A DNA stretch of 64,000 bases, from the NCBI GenBank assembly GCA_034111105.1, contig JAWUXY010000083.1, positions 1 through 64,000 on the forward strand, read 5' to 3'. Source of the stretch: Bermanella sp034111105. GTDB lineage: Bacteria > Pseudomonadota > Gammaproteobacteria > Pseudomonadales > Oceanobacteraceae. Shown in pieces: positions 26,272 to 35,106 of the stretch. Every line of letters begins with the position of its first letter. Position 1 is the stretch's first letter. Made by a program: the position numbers and the translations under genes. Below the pieces are notes generated by a model that was not told where the DNA came from, made no database searches, and saw nothing but the letters and a program-made list of their open reading frames with translations.

Positions 26272-26884
26272 CGTAAGGGAATCACAGAAAACGTTGACCT
26301 CTGGCTCTTCTCATGAGAGTCAAGCAGGTCATTTAGAGCATAGAATTGAAGAGGTTCTGGTGGCGCTGCGGCGTGTGATCCGTGCCACGGACTTACACTC
26401 AAAGCATTTAGTCAAAACTACCGGCCTAACAGCGCCTCAAATATTAATATTGCAAGCCATACGCAATATTGGGCAGGTTACCATTGGTGAGATTGCCGCT
26501 GATGTCAGCCTATCTCAGGCCACTGTCACAACTATTTTGGATCGCTTAGAAAAACGTGGGCTGGTATATCGTGAGCGCTCACTAACTGATAAGCGTAAAG
26601 TACATGCCCACCTAACCAAATTGGCAGACGAGATATTATTAAGCGCGCCCATTCCGTTACAAGATCAGTTAACGCGCCAATTTGGTGACTTGAAAGAATG
26701 GGAGCAAACCATGCTGATTTCATCTTTGCAGCGCGTCGCACAGATGATGGACGCCCATGAAATAGACGCCGCGCCGCTATTAGATGTAGGGGCGCTAGAT
26801 CGCCTCAGTGATGCGGTCGATGATGACTTGTACCACTATGAATCTGACGAAATCCCCTTAAAGAGAAAGACCAGTAGCGCCTAA
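26264..26884 (+). CDS. ectR: EctR-type MarR regulator
   Basis: A 206-residue MarR-family regulator. The winged HTH spans about residues 60-130 ('TIGEIAADVSLSQATVTTIL', 'KRGLVYRERSLTDKRKVHAHLT'), inside a longer N-terminal extension than simple MarR proteins have. EctR1 of methylotrophs is a MarR repressor of ectABC encoded beside it. The protein type, the neighbourhood and the operator match support that name here. It overlaps the CheW-like gene by 8 bases and is followed by a close paralog. Confidence 0.88.
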   Translation: MNDVRESQKTLTSGSSHESQAGHLEHRIEEVLVALRRVIRATDLHSKHLVKTTGLTAPQILILQAIRNIGQVTIGEIAADVSLSQATVTTILDRLEKRGLVYRERSLTDKRKVHAHLTKLADEILLSAPIPLQDQLTRQFGDLKEWEQTMLISSLQRVAQMMDAHEIDAAPLLDVGALDRLSDAVDDDLYHYESDEIPLKRKTSSA

Positions 26885-26922
26885 CTCTGGCGAAATCAAC
26901 AGGCCTCTATATAATAGCTCTT

Positions 26923-27468
26923 TTGCACATACGTAGAGACAAACCTTTGAACCAGATTGACCAAGTATTGGTTGCCTTACGCCGAGTGATTCGAGCCACC
27001 GATTTACACTCTAAGCATTTAGCGAAAACCACGGGACTCACGGCGCCGCAGATATTATTACTGCAAGCAATTCGTGATAACGATAATGTCACCATAGGCG
27101 AATTAGCCAATGACATTAGCCTAAGCCAAGCAACAGTGACCACTATTTTGGACCGCCTAGAAAAACGTAAACTGGTCTGCCGTGAGCGCTCGACAACCGA
27201 TAAGCGTAAAGTGCATACGTATTTAACGGATCTAGGTATTGAGATCCTGAAAGATGCGCCCATGCCATTGCAAGATCACTTCACGCGTCAGTTTGGGGAC
27301 TTACAAGAGTGGGAACAAACCATGATTATCTCGTCGTTGCAGCGCGTCGCTCAAATGATGGATGCTCAGCACATTGATGCCTCACCTGTATTAGATATTG
27401 GCACGCTTGACCGCCAAGGTAGCACTGCAGAAAAAATCGAAGCCTACGACAACAAACCTCAACCATAA
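26923..27468 (+). CDS. Second EctR-like MarR paralog, no ATG start
   Basis: A close paralog of the preceding gene; by eye about three quarters of residues agree over the shared core ('ALRRVIRATDLHSKHLAKTT', 'LSQATVTTILDRLEKRKLV'). The frame is open from 26878 but has no ATG until deep in the domain. TTG at 26923 or TTG at 26947 are the only reasonable starts, and neither has a good ribosome site (a weak AGAG precedes 26947). The N-terminal extension of the first copy is missing. It could be a weakly translated second repressor or a duplicate on the way to decay, although the rest of the frame is intact. Confidence 0.78.
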   Translation: MHIRRDKPLNQIDQVLVALRRVIRATDLHSKHLAKTTGLTAPQILLLQAIRDNDNVTIGELANDISLSQATVTTILDRLEKRKLVCRERSTTDKRKVHTYLTDLGIEILKDAPMPLQDHFTRQFGDLQEWEQTMIISSLQRVAQMMDAQHIDASPVLDIGTLDRQGSTAEKIEAYDNKPQP

Positions 27469-27473
27469 TTCAC

Positions 27474-27493
27474 CCACTGATGACTCTCAGTGG
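27474..27493. terminator. Hairpin between convergent MarR and phoA
   Basis: CCACTGA (27474-27480) pairs with TCAGTGG (27487-27493) around a 6-base loop in the 35-base gap between convergent genes. There is no T-tract, so it is probably a weak bidirectional transcript end. Confidence 0.45.
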
Positions 27494-27503
27494 TGGTTAT
27501 CGA

Positions 27504-29156
27504 TTACCGCAATGCATTGCTGGCTTTTGCCGAAAGATTGCCAGCATGATTCATAATATGAAAAATAACACTCTGCTCATGCACACCCGTCACTAAGTGA
27601 GCACCCGGGCCTTGTGCATAAATACCGACGTCTTCTCCCCCATGGGTTTCTGATTCAAGTGGCACGAGGGCTTCTTGATGAAAACCAGACGCTTGTGTAT
27701 CAACTTCAGTTAAATCCTTTCGACCCGTGATCGCGCCTTTCTTATCACCGTAAACGCTATCACTGTCGGTTTTATTGGCATTATCACGATGACCCAAACC
27801 ATTCATGTAACCCAAAGTCGTATACGGCAAATCATCATCGGCAAGCGCATAGTCAGATGAGCCAACATTAATCACCTTACCTAGAATGGGATTGCCTCGC
27901 CTAGGGTAGCCCGCCATCGTAAACACGTGACTGTGATCCGCCGTCACGATAATTAGCGTTTCGGTATCACGGGTGGCATCCACTGCCGCCTGCACGGCAT
28001 TGGATAATTCAATGGCATCGCTGAGTGCATTATAGGCATTACCTGCATGATGGCCGTGATCAATACGCCCCGCTTCAACGGTTAAGAAAAACCCTTTATC
28101 GTTTTTATCCAGTAGCTCAATAGCGGTTTTGGTCATTTCACTTAGGGAGGGCTCGCCTGCCACATCATTTTTACGATCAGCCTCATAACGCATATGGCTT
28201 TCATTGAACAAAGCAAAAACATGGGGCGTGCTTTGCACGTTTATCGCATCGAAGCCCGCTTGATCCATAACGTACTGGCCATCTGGGTATTGCTGTTGCC
28301 ACTGTGCTATTAAATTACGACCATCAGTACGATCACCTTCAATGCCACTGTTTTTTTCAGTTGAATTTTGTGAGGCGTCTTTTGCTAAGAAATGGCGACG
28401 CCCGCCACCCATCACAACTTCAAGACCGTCTACATCTAAACCGTCAAAACGGCTTTCTAGGTTATGCTCAAAGTACACCAGTTGCTCTGCGATATCTTTG
28501 CAACCCGCCTTCACGGCTAATAGCGGCATGTCCGATATATCTTCCCAATCACGGTTAGGACTTTTTGCATAGGTTGAGGCAGGGGTTGCATGGGTAATAC
28601 GGGCCGTTGTAACAATGCCCGTGCTCATGCCGGCAATTTCAGCTAACTCTAATGCCGTTAATAACTCGTTACCTGCCATTGACGCGCAGTCGTTATAGAC
28701 AACACCTTCGGCAACACCAATGACCCCAGCATCGGTTTTTACACCCGTCACCATTGCCGTCATTGTTCCGGCTGAATCCGGTGTTTGCGCATCAACATTA
28801 TACGTTTTAGATAAACCTGAAAACGCAAAACGGCCAAAACTTAATTGATTTTCTTCACCTGTTTGACCACGTCGTTGCCCTTCAAAAATACGCGCGGCGG
28901 TCACGGTCGAGATCCCCATGCCATCACCCACAAATAAAATGATATTTTTGGCACTGCCTTTATTATTATTGATGGCCTGATGATGCTGAATAGCCGCGTC
29001 TATTTTATCTTGCCCACTCACAAACCAAACATTAGAAGACTGCTGATTAAGGTTGACCAAAGCATCAAGTTTGCCATCCGAGGAATCTTTTTTACTGCAC
29101 GCAGTTATCAGCAATACAGAAAACATAACCGTAACAAAAGGAAAAAATGAGCGCAT
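27504..29156 (-). CDS. Alkaline phosphatase (PhoA family), lipoprotein
   Basis: A 550-residue PhoA-superfamily enzyme. The lipoprotein signal 'LLITACSKK' puts the lipidated Cys at residue 20. The metal site is 'ILFVGDGMG', the nucleophile is Ser128 in 'TPDSAGTMTAMVTG', and the metal-binding His block is 'VTADHSHVF'. It releases phosphate from phosphomonoesters outside the inner membrane. The frame is open to 29318, but ATG 29156 is the one that gives the lipoprotein signal. It carries extra insertions relative to E. coli PhoA (471 residues). No Pho box was recognised. Confidence 0.92.
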   Translation of the reverse strand: MRSFFPFVTVMFSVLLITACSKKDSSDGKLDALVNLNQQSSNVWFVSGQDKIDAAIQHHQAINNNKGSAKNIILFVGDGMGISTVTAARIFEGQRRGQTGEENQLSFGRFAFSGLSKTYNVDAQTPDSAGTMTAMVTGVKTDAGVIGVAEGVVYNDCASMAGNELLTALELAEIAGMSTGIVTTARITHATPASTYAKSPNRDWEDISDMPLLAVKAGCKDIAEQLVYFEHNLESRFDGLDVDGLEVVMGGGRRHFLAKDASQNSTEKNSGIEGDRTDGRNLIAQWQQQYPDGQYVMDQAGFDAINVQSTPHVFALFNESHMRYEADRKNDVAGEPSLSEMTKTAIELLDKNDKGFFLTVEAGRIDHGHHAGNAYNALSDAIELSNAVQAAVDATRDTETLIIVTADHSHVFTMAGYPRRGNPILGKVINVGSSDYALADDDLPYTTLGYMNGLGHRDNANKTDSDSVYGDKKGAITGRKDLTEVDTQASGFHQEALVPLESETHGGEDVGIYAQGPGAHLVTGVHEQSVIFHIMNHAGNLSAKASNALR

Positions 29157-29190
29157 AAGCAAACCTTTGATAAGTCTTATTATGAGTAAC

Positions 29191-29202
29191 GTGCCCGGGC
29201 AC
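29191..29202. repeat. Perfect 12-bp palindrome GTGCCCGGGCAC upstream of phoA
   Basis: GTGCCCGGGCAC lies 35 bases before the phoA start and is far more GC-rich than its flanks. It may be a protein-binding site in the phosphatase promoter. Nothing else supports a function. Confidence 0.5.
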
Positions 29203-29271
29203 AATATGCATAAATTAAATGAAGAGCATACACTATAAAAAAATAGTATACGAAAGCGAGATAAATAATAT

Positions 29272-29753
29272 TTATTTACGTTTAGCTTTAAAGTTTTGAA
29301 CCTTACTGTGCACTCCACGACTGAGCGTGCGTGTATTTTCTTCTAGTAAATCGACACCCCAAAGAATAAGCACCACCACAAACGATAATTTGATGGCTTC
29401 TAACAAATGATTGGTTGAGATCATAACGCCAATGGCCGCTAGCACCCAGATGGTGGCTGCGGATGTCACCCCCACCACCGACCCGTCTTTCGCCAACATA
29501 ACACCAGCGCCCAAAAAACCGATACCGGTAATCACTTGCCCAACCACACGAGAAGGGTCAACCACAGAGCCTTCTAATAAAAAAGCGGTGGATAAAAACA
29601 AGTACGTACCCAAAATAATTAACGCCGAGGTACGAATCCCCACGGGCTTACCTCTTAGCTGGCGCTCAAGGCCGATAATGGTGGCGCAAAAAATAGCACT
29701 GCCAATGGCTGGCAACTATAAGGCTCTATAGAGAATAACGTTTCCCACTCCAT
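29272..29753 (-). pseudogene. MgtC/SapB-family membrane gene with an apparent frameshift
   Basis: The long frame (29272-29715, 147 residues) matches MgtC/SapB inner-membrane proteins ('IGLERQLRGKPVGIRTSALI', 'ITGIGFLGAGVMLAKDGSV', 'GVTSAATIWVLAAIGVMIS'). It has no ATG: its first codon is TTG 29715, right after an in-frame TAG. The expected MgtC N-terminus (ATG 29753, MEWETLFSIEPYS) is present in another frame, 6 bases after the ptsP stop. Adding one base or removing two near 29715-29718 would join them. So the gene is either disrupted, truncated with a TTG start, or affected by a sequence error. Confidence 0.8.
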
Positions 29754-29759
29754 ATAAGG

Positions 29760-32015
29760 CTATGACTCCACGACCTGTTGGTTTCGCATGAATTCATGGA
29801 ATCCAATTTGCTCTAAATGTTCATTGACCAGCGCACGTATCGCGTCATTACTTTCTAATGTGAGTGCCTGACGCAATAACTGCTGACTGTCTACTAGCGA
29901 CATACTGCGAATTAAGTATTTAATTTTTGGCAACTTCGCAGCGCTCATGGATAAACGCTTGATCCCCATGCCCATCAACAGCACAAGCGCAATGGGATCT
30001 GCTGCCATCTCACCACATAAACTTAAGTTCAAATTATGGCTGCGCGCAAGATCTACAATCCGTTTTACTTCATGCAAAACCGCAGGGTGTACATGATCAT
30101 AACGATCCGCCACTTGGGCATTATTACGATCAAGGGCCAGTAAGTACTGACTTAAATCGTTTGAACCGATAGAAATAAAGTCGATGTATTTCGCCCAAAA
30201 TGGAATCTGAGAAATCGCCGCAGGCACTTCAATCATTACACCCACTTTAGGACGACTAACCGTCATGCCCTCTTCTGCCAGCTGAGCAAGGGCGTCCTCT
30301 AATAACTCTAAAAATGTGGTCACCTCAGACGTTGAAATCACCATGGGTAAGAGTATGTGTAAATTATCTTGACCACTGGCCGCACGAATCATCGCGCGCA
30401 CTTGCGTCATTAGCAGTTGGATATTATCAAGCGTGAACCGAATTCCGCGCCAGCCAAGTGCCGGATTTTCTTCATGGTGAATAGGAAAATAAGGCAGCTG
30501 TTTATCACCCCCAATATCGAGGGTGCGCATATACACCGGTTTATTTTCGTACGCGTGCAATACACGTTCATATACTTGAACTTGTTCGTCTTCGTTAGGA
30601 AAACTATCGCGCACCATGAACGGGATTTCAGTGCGGTATAAACCCACACCTTCTGCACCGCTTTTTAAACCCGGTGTAATATCAGCTAACAAACCCGTAT
30701 TGGTAAAAAGCTCAAACGTATGGCCGTCTGTTGTTTGAGCAGGTACATCTTTTAATAACGATAATTGTTTTTTTAAGCTTTTTTCTTTTTGAACTAATTT
30801 TTTAAATTCATCCGCGACAACATCACTCGGGTACAAAATAATTTGCCCTTCGTTGCCATCTACAATAACGCGATCGTCATTGGCTAAGCCTTTTAAAATA
30901 CCAATGCCCATCACCGCAGGAATACCCATGGCATTAGCCAATACGGATGTATGAGAAAGACTTGAGCCTTCAAAACACACAATACCCGCTAACTTATTCA
31001 CAGGCACCGCTGCCATATCCGATACACTGACTTGTATACCCACTAACACAACCGGGCCATCAATCAGGCTAACGTCAATACCTTTTGCGCCGCGCCATGA
31101 GTTATATAACTTGTTACCCAAATGTAAAATGTCTTCGGCTCGTGCACGAAAATACGCATCGTCCATCGCATGAAAAATTTCAGAGTAATGATTAATGGCA
31201 AGTTTTAACGCGTAAGGCAGCCAATGGCCCAGCCGAATCTCTTGAATAACTTTATCGATTAACGCTTGGTCTGCCAGTAGCATTTTATAGGCATCAAAAA
31301 TCGCCGAAACGGAATCGGGCATATCAGACCCCAATGCTACTTGCTCATTTTTAATATCGTGCTTAACCGTCTCTAATAATTGATGCAAACTTTCAATGGT
31401 CGCGTCAATATCTTTGCATTCAGCATCAGGAACCGTATTCAATTCACCGCTTAGACATAGCCGAACATTACCAATACCAATACCTGGCGCGCCCTTGATG
31501 CCCATATAGCGATCATTCTGATCTTCAATTTTAGATTCCATTGGAATATCAGAAACAATCAAGGCTAACTGTGACGCCAAGGCGACTAAAAAACCTTCAC
31601 TTTCTTTATCAAGCAGTTCAGCTTGACGGCTTTGTACAACCAGCACCCCGATGACCTTACCAAACAGAACTAACGGCACACCGCAAAAGCTAACGAATTT
31701 TTCTTCTTGGGTTTGAGGCAGGTAAAAATAGTAATCATGGGCCGCTGCTTCTTTAACATTCACAGGGTGGCGGCTTTTTGCGACCAACCCCACGAGGCCT
31801 TTACCATGGGGAATCATCACCGAACTTTTATAGCTCAATCCATGACTGGCAAGTAACACCATATTTTGATCAGAATTGGCTCGATACAAACTGCACACAT
31901 CCGATTGAATAACATCACTGATGGAATCCACAATTAATCTCACCTGCTGAGCCGGTGATTCAGCAAGGGCCACCTGCTGAACAATACGTGTTAATTGTAA
32001 GATGGTGTTATTCAT
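29760..32015 (-). CDS. ptsP: Nitrogen-PTS enzyme I PtsP
   Basis: A 751-residue phosphoenolpyruvate-protein phosphotransferase with an N-terminal GAF domain (about 1-165), then the enzyme I part: phospho-His355 in 'GSSLSHTSVLANAMGIPAVMG' (given in parts) and the PEP-binding barrel ('RTEIPFM', 'LDIGGDKQLPYF', 'LCGEMAADP'). It starts the PTS-Ntr relay to NPr and EIIA-Ntr, which links nitrogen status to potassium and other regulation. ATG 32015 aligns with family starts (MNNTILQLTRIV); an upstream ATG at 32048 is in frame but less likely. The E. coli protein has 748 residues. Confidence 0.95.
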   Translation of the reverse strand: MNNTILQLTRIVQQVALAESPAQQVRLIVDSISDVIQSDVCSLYRANSDQNMVLLASHGLSYKSSVMIPHGKGLVGLVAKSRHPVNVKEAAAHDYYFYLPQTQEEKFVSFCGVPLVLFGKVIGVLVVQSRQAELLDKESEGFLVALASQLALIVSDIPMESKIEDQNDRYMGIKGAPGIGIGNVRLCLSGELNTVPDAECKDIDATIESLHQLLETVKHDIKNEQVALGSDMPDSVSAIFDAYKMLLADQALIDKVIQEIRLGHWLPYALKLAINHYSEIFHAMDDAYFRARAEDILHLGNKLYNSWRGAKGIDVSLIDGPVVLVGIQVSVSDMAAVPVNKLAGIVCFEGSSLSHTSVLANAMGIPAVMGIGILKGLANDDRVIVDGNEGQIILYPSDVVADEFKKLVQKEKSLKKQLSLLKDVPAQTTDGHTFELFTNTGLLADITPGLKSGAEGVGLYRTEIPFMVRDSFPNEDEQVQVYERVLHAYENKPVYMRTLDIGGDKQLPYFPIHHEENPALGWRGIRFTLDNIQLLMTQVRAMIRAASGQDNLHILLPMVISTSEVTTFLELLEDALAQLAEEGMTVSRPKVGVMIEVPAAISQIPFWAKYIDFISIGSNDLSQYLLALDRNNAQVADRYDHVHPAVLHEVKRIVDLARSHNLNLSLCGEMAADPIALVLLMGMGIKRLSMSAAKLPKIKYLIRSMSLVDSQQLLRQALTLESNDAIRALVNEHLEQIGFHEFMRNQQVVES

Positions 32016-32084
32016 AACGATCTCAAAAAAGTAAACGACACTTGCCAAAACTAAGCTGGCAAGTGTAGCAGTTTTTAACGTATT

Positions 32085-33164
32085 TTATTGACCAAGCTCG
32101 CACAACGAACTTAACAGCGCCAGAAATGCCGCGACTGAAGGCTTAGGCGCCGTTTCAGACAAAGTATGGTAGCCCGATGTTGGTATCTGTAATGTGGTAC
32201 CGTCAACCAAACCATTTGATGCCGAAATAATTCGCCCTAATTCAGTGGACCCCATAGAGTGTGGCGACTCACCTTTTGCAACCAGTTCTTTGTTTAACTT
32301 TTCGACGTAAGCATCTTTAAATAAATAACTAATCCCCAATTGCTCACATGTATTTTCTAGTTTTTTAGTCAACGCTTCATTGAACGGTGCATTAGCATCT
32401 TGGTGACGCAACACTAAATGCTGGGCACTGGCTGCTTCGATATCTGGAAACGGACTCGTATCCACCACAATTAGCTGGTTGGTCGAACCACCAAAGCGAC
32501 GGAACCATTCCAATAAATAACGCCAGCTTTTACCAGCCTCTTCTTGAGCCGTAAAAAATGCGGTGCCTTGAAAGCCACGTTCGAACAAATACACCAATGC
32601 TGCCGCCGTCAATACATTATCTAACTGACCTGCAATAGTGTTGGGTTGTATTTTTAATTTATCACTAAAAGCGACAGGGGTACCCGCAACCAGGTGCTCT
32701 AACCCGTCAAGTTCGAAGATCAGATTATTACGATATTCACAAATATAGGCATTCACAATATCGCCACGGCCACGGTAAGCACCAGACCATGGCTCATACG
32801 CGTATACCGATTCATTTTGAAAGCGGTATACAATTTTTTTCATCAGCTGTTCGGCCACTGAATTACCAAGCAAATCAGATCGAGCACCTGAGACAAACGC
32901 CGCGTATTGAAATTCATTAGGGCCAGTACACATCAAGCCATGGCGATCTATGTGGGCTGAAAACATCAAGCTATCGGGGTCATTACCTTGGGCCACTAAC
33001 AAGCCTTCATACCACGTCACTTTAGCGCCACGTTCTTCTAATTCACGCTGTAACACTCGAAAGAAAGAATGCTCGGCCCCCACCACACTTGGGTTTCGTA
33101 ACAGGGATGACAATAGGTCGAGAAAGCCATCGGGAATGTCGTTGTCAGTAAAAGGATTCGTCAT
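32085..33164 (-). CDS. M42/M20-like metallopeptidase
   Basis: A 359-residue protein of the M42/M20 zinc aminopeptidase type. Candidate metal ligands and catalytic residues are 'MFSAHIDRHGLM' (His, Asp), 'NVLTAAALVYLF' after 'AGQLDN' (Asp), 'TAQEEAGKSW' (Glu pair) and a late His in 'PTSGYHTLSETAP'. The start may be ATG 33164 (MTNPFTDND), 33176 or 33206; the first fits the fold best. It lies 70 bases upstream of ptsP on the same strand. The substrate is not known. Confidence 0.8.
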   Translation of the reverse strand: MTNPFTDNDIPDGFLDLLSSLLRNPSVVGAEHSFFRVLQRELEERGAKVTWYEGLLVAQGNDPDSLMFSAHIDRHGLMCTGPNEFQYAAFVSGARSDLLGNSVAEQLMKKIVYRFQNESVYAYEPWSGAYRGRGDIVNAYICEYRNNLIFELDGLEHLVAGTPVAFSDKLKIQPNTIAGQLDNVLTAAALVYLFERGFQGTAFFTAQEEAGKSWRYLLEWFRRFGGSTNQLIVVDTSPFPDIEAASAQHLVLRHQDANAPFNEALTKKLENTCEQLGISYLFKDAYVEKLNKELVAKGESPHSMGSTELGRIISASNGLVDGTTLQIPTSGYHTLSETAPKPSVAAFLALLSSLCELGQ

Positions 33165-33452
33165 TAACGTGTCCATTAAAATATGAATGACATGGCAATC
33201 CGCCATAATGCGCTAGATATCACTGTTCAAGGGGTTTGACAACAAAAATCGGCCCATTGTGATCATGGTAATCAGTATGCCTATTACCAGTTTAGTCGAT
33301 TACACCGCTCATGCCCCTAAAGCGCATTTCAGCGAACAAGTTAGGATATTTCACGCTAAATACACTACAATGGTGGCCGTTTATTAATGGGCTTTCGCCC
33401 TACTCATATTTAGGCCTCTGTCGATGCGGGCCTGCTACTTTAATGGTGATCC

Positions 33453-33794
33453 ATGTCCAAATTCTTCTACAAAGGCAAATCAATGAAAAAGCCGGTTAAT
33501 AATAGCCCCGGCTTTGAGATCAATAAAACCGTTCGTCTGGGTACCGATAAAGCACCTGCGAACATCAGCGTACAAACAGAAGAGCGTAAATTAGAACTGG
33601 TCAGTGTGTTTGAGCAAAATGGCTGGGCCAGCATTATTACTGTGACACCCGACGTAGAAGAAGATATTCGAGACCTGGATATTCTACTGGGCAAACAAGA
33701 AGCCGCCAGTGCCGTTAGCCAAAAACAGGCTAGCCGTAATGAGCCATGCCCATGTGGTAGTGGTAAAAAATACAAAAAATGCTGCGCCGCTTAA
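33453..33794 (+). CDS. SEC-C metal-binding protein, PBPRA1643 type
   Basis: A 113-residue protein whose C-terminus is a SEC-C zinc motif ('NEPCPCGSGKKYKKCC', residues about 95-110), the same motif SecA uses to bind zinc and SecB/ribosome. The N-terminus ('MSKFFYKGKSMKK') and the middle match small uncharacterised gammaproteobacterial proteins known as the PBPRA1643 family. It is a single gene, divergent from the peptidase. A role at the ribosome or in protein quality control is only inferred from the motif. Confidence 0.88.
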   Translation: MSKFFYKGKSMKKPVNNSPGFEINKTVRLGTDKAPANISVQTEERKLELVSVFEQNGWASIITVTPDVEEDIRDLDILLGKQEAASAVSQKQASRNEPCPCGSGKKYKKCCAA

Positions 33795-33804
33795 AATAGT
33801 ACAA

Positions 33805-33840
33805 TTAAAGTCAGCTAGCGTTAGCTGGCTTTGACTTTAA
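33805..33840. terminator. Inverted repeat at convergent 3' ends
   Basis: TTAAAGTCAGCTA (33805-33817) pairs imperfectly with TAGCTGGCTTTGACTTTAA (33822-33840), overlapping the stop of the leftward AraC gene. It probably ends transcription from both sides. Confidence 0.6.
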
Positions 33841-34835
33841 GCCAATAACTCGGCTCTGACACTGCCATACACTTTAGGGTTAACCCCAAAGTTGGCTTTA
33901 AAAAACTTACGAAAACTCGCCTGCGACTGAAACCCCAAACAAGCGGCTACATCCTCTAAACTATAATCTCGCTGATACAAACACACCTTCACTAATTCTC
34001 GCCTAACGACTTGACACATTAAAGAATAAGAACTGCCCTCTGAGCTTAATCGCTTTTGTAATCCTCGCGGTGAAATATTAAGTGCATTCGCTAAATGCTG
34101 CCCATTAAAGCTGGCGGGGAAATCTCGCATTAATTGGCTCAATGTTCGATATTTAAAATTTTGTTGACGCTTAACCTGCTGCCAAACCTCATTGGCTTTT
34201 GTTAGATACACATCGTGCAAACACTCATTTGCACTCAATAACGGTAATGGCTCGATCTTACGATCAAATACTATCATCGATAAGGGTGCATCAAACTCAA
34301 CTTCACAATTAAACAGAGTTTGGTATTCATTGGCATAACTCGGTCTAGGGTAATCAAAATACAGTTTTATCGGCTTAATTGGCTCATCAACTAAATCTAA
34401 TAATATATTTAAGCAAAAACTATAAAACGTTTCGCTACAAAATCGCTTGTGTGCAGAACCAATGGATTGCTCATAGGGAAAACACAAGGCAATCGAAATT
34501 TGTTTTTCATTTTTATACAGTAATGGGAACGGTTTCAAATTTAAACGCGGATAAAATTCAACCAATGTATTTAAACCATCTATTACGTTTTTAGACGTGG
34601 CGATTAATCGTGAAAAATCACATGCATTTATTGGCTTAACATGGCGACCGAACTCAAGCCCTATACTCGAACTTGGGCACTGTTCATATGCACTTATTAT
34701 TAAGCGATGAAAGTTTCTGACTGAATCAAAATCAGAGTGCTTATCATTATCAAGTTTTAAGCTTGGAATCTTTTTAATCGTTGGGTCTTTACTCATGACT
34801 TCGAGTAAGAGACGAAAATAAATATCACTAAACAT
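33837..34835 (-). CDS. AraC-family regulator (OruR/ArgR-like type)
   Basis: A 332-residue regulator with a long N-terminal 'arabinose-binding-like' domain of the type found in OruR and virulence AraC proteins ('EQCPSSSIGLEFGRHVKP') and a C-terminal double HTH ('LANALNISPRGLQKRLSSEG' and 'LEDVAACLGFQSQASFRKFF', end 'FGVNPKVYGSVR'). It is divergent from the foldase/lipase genes at 35107, so it may control secreted lipase production. This link is by position only. Confidence 0.88.
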   Translation of the reverse strand: MFSDIYFRLLLEVMSKDPTIKKIPSLKLDNDKHSDFDSVRNFHRLIISAYEQCPSSSIGLEFGRHVKPINACDFSRLIATSKNVIDGLNTLVEFYPRLNLKPFPLLYKNEKQISIALCFPYEQSIGSAHKRFCSETFYSFCLNILLDLVDEPIKPIKLYFDYPRPSYANEYQTLFNCEVEFDAPLSMIVFDRKIEPLPLLSANECLHDVYLTKANEVWQQVKRQQNFKYRTLSQLMRDFPASFNGQHLANALNISPRGLQKRLSSEGSSYSLMCQVVRRELVKVCLYQRDYSLEDVAACLGFQSQASFRKFFKANFGVNPKVYGSVRAELLA

Positions 34836-34898
34836 GAGACTGACTCAACACTTGATATTTCAAAGAGAATTATATTTTTATTATTATTCGTCTATTTT

Positions 34899-34920
34899 TG
34901 CCATTAAACATTATTTGGCA
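34899..34920. promoter_or_regulatory. Possible AraC-type site TGCCA-N12-TGGCA
   Basis: An inverted pair TGCCA (34899-34903) and TGGCA (34916-34920) lies in the 271-base divergent region between the AraC gene and the foldase-like gene. The halves are short, so this is a weak suggestion of an operator. Confidence 0.35.
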
Positions 34921-35106
34921 TGTATAGACATAGCCGCCAAGAACATCAACCGCAATACTAAATATGGATGCTTTTAACCATATTTCCTAGGTCAAAATAA
35001 GACGAAGTAATGAAATACGAACAAACAGACTTTTTTGTTCGCAATCGGTTCGCAAAACACGCTCACTTCAACTTATTATAAAAATTAAATAATAAAGAGA
35101 TATCCC

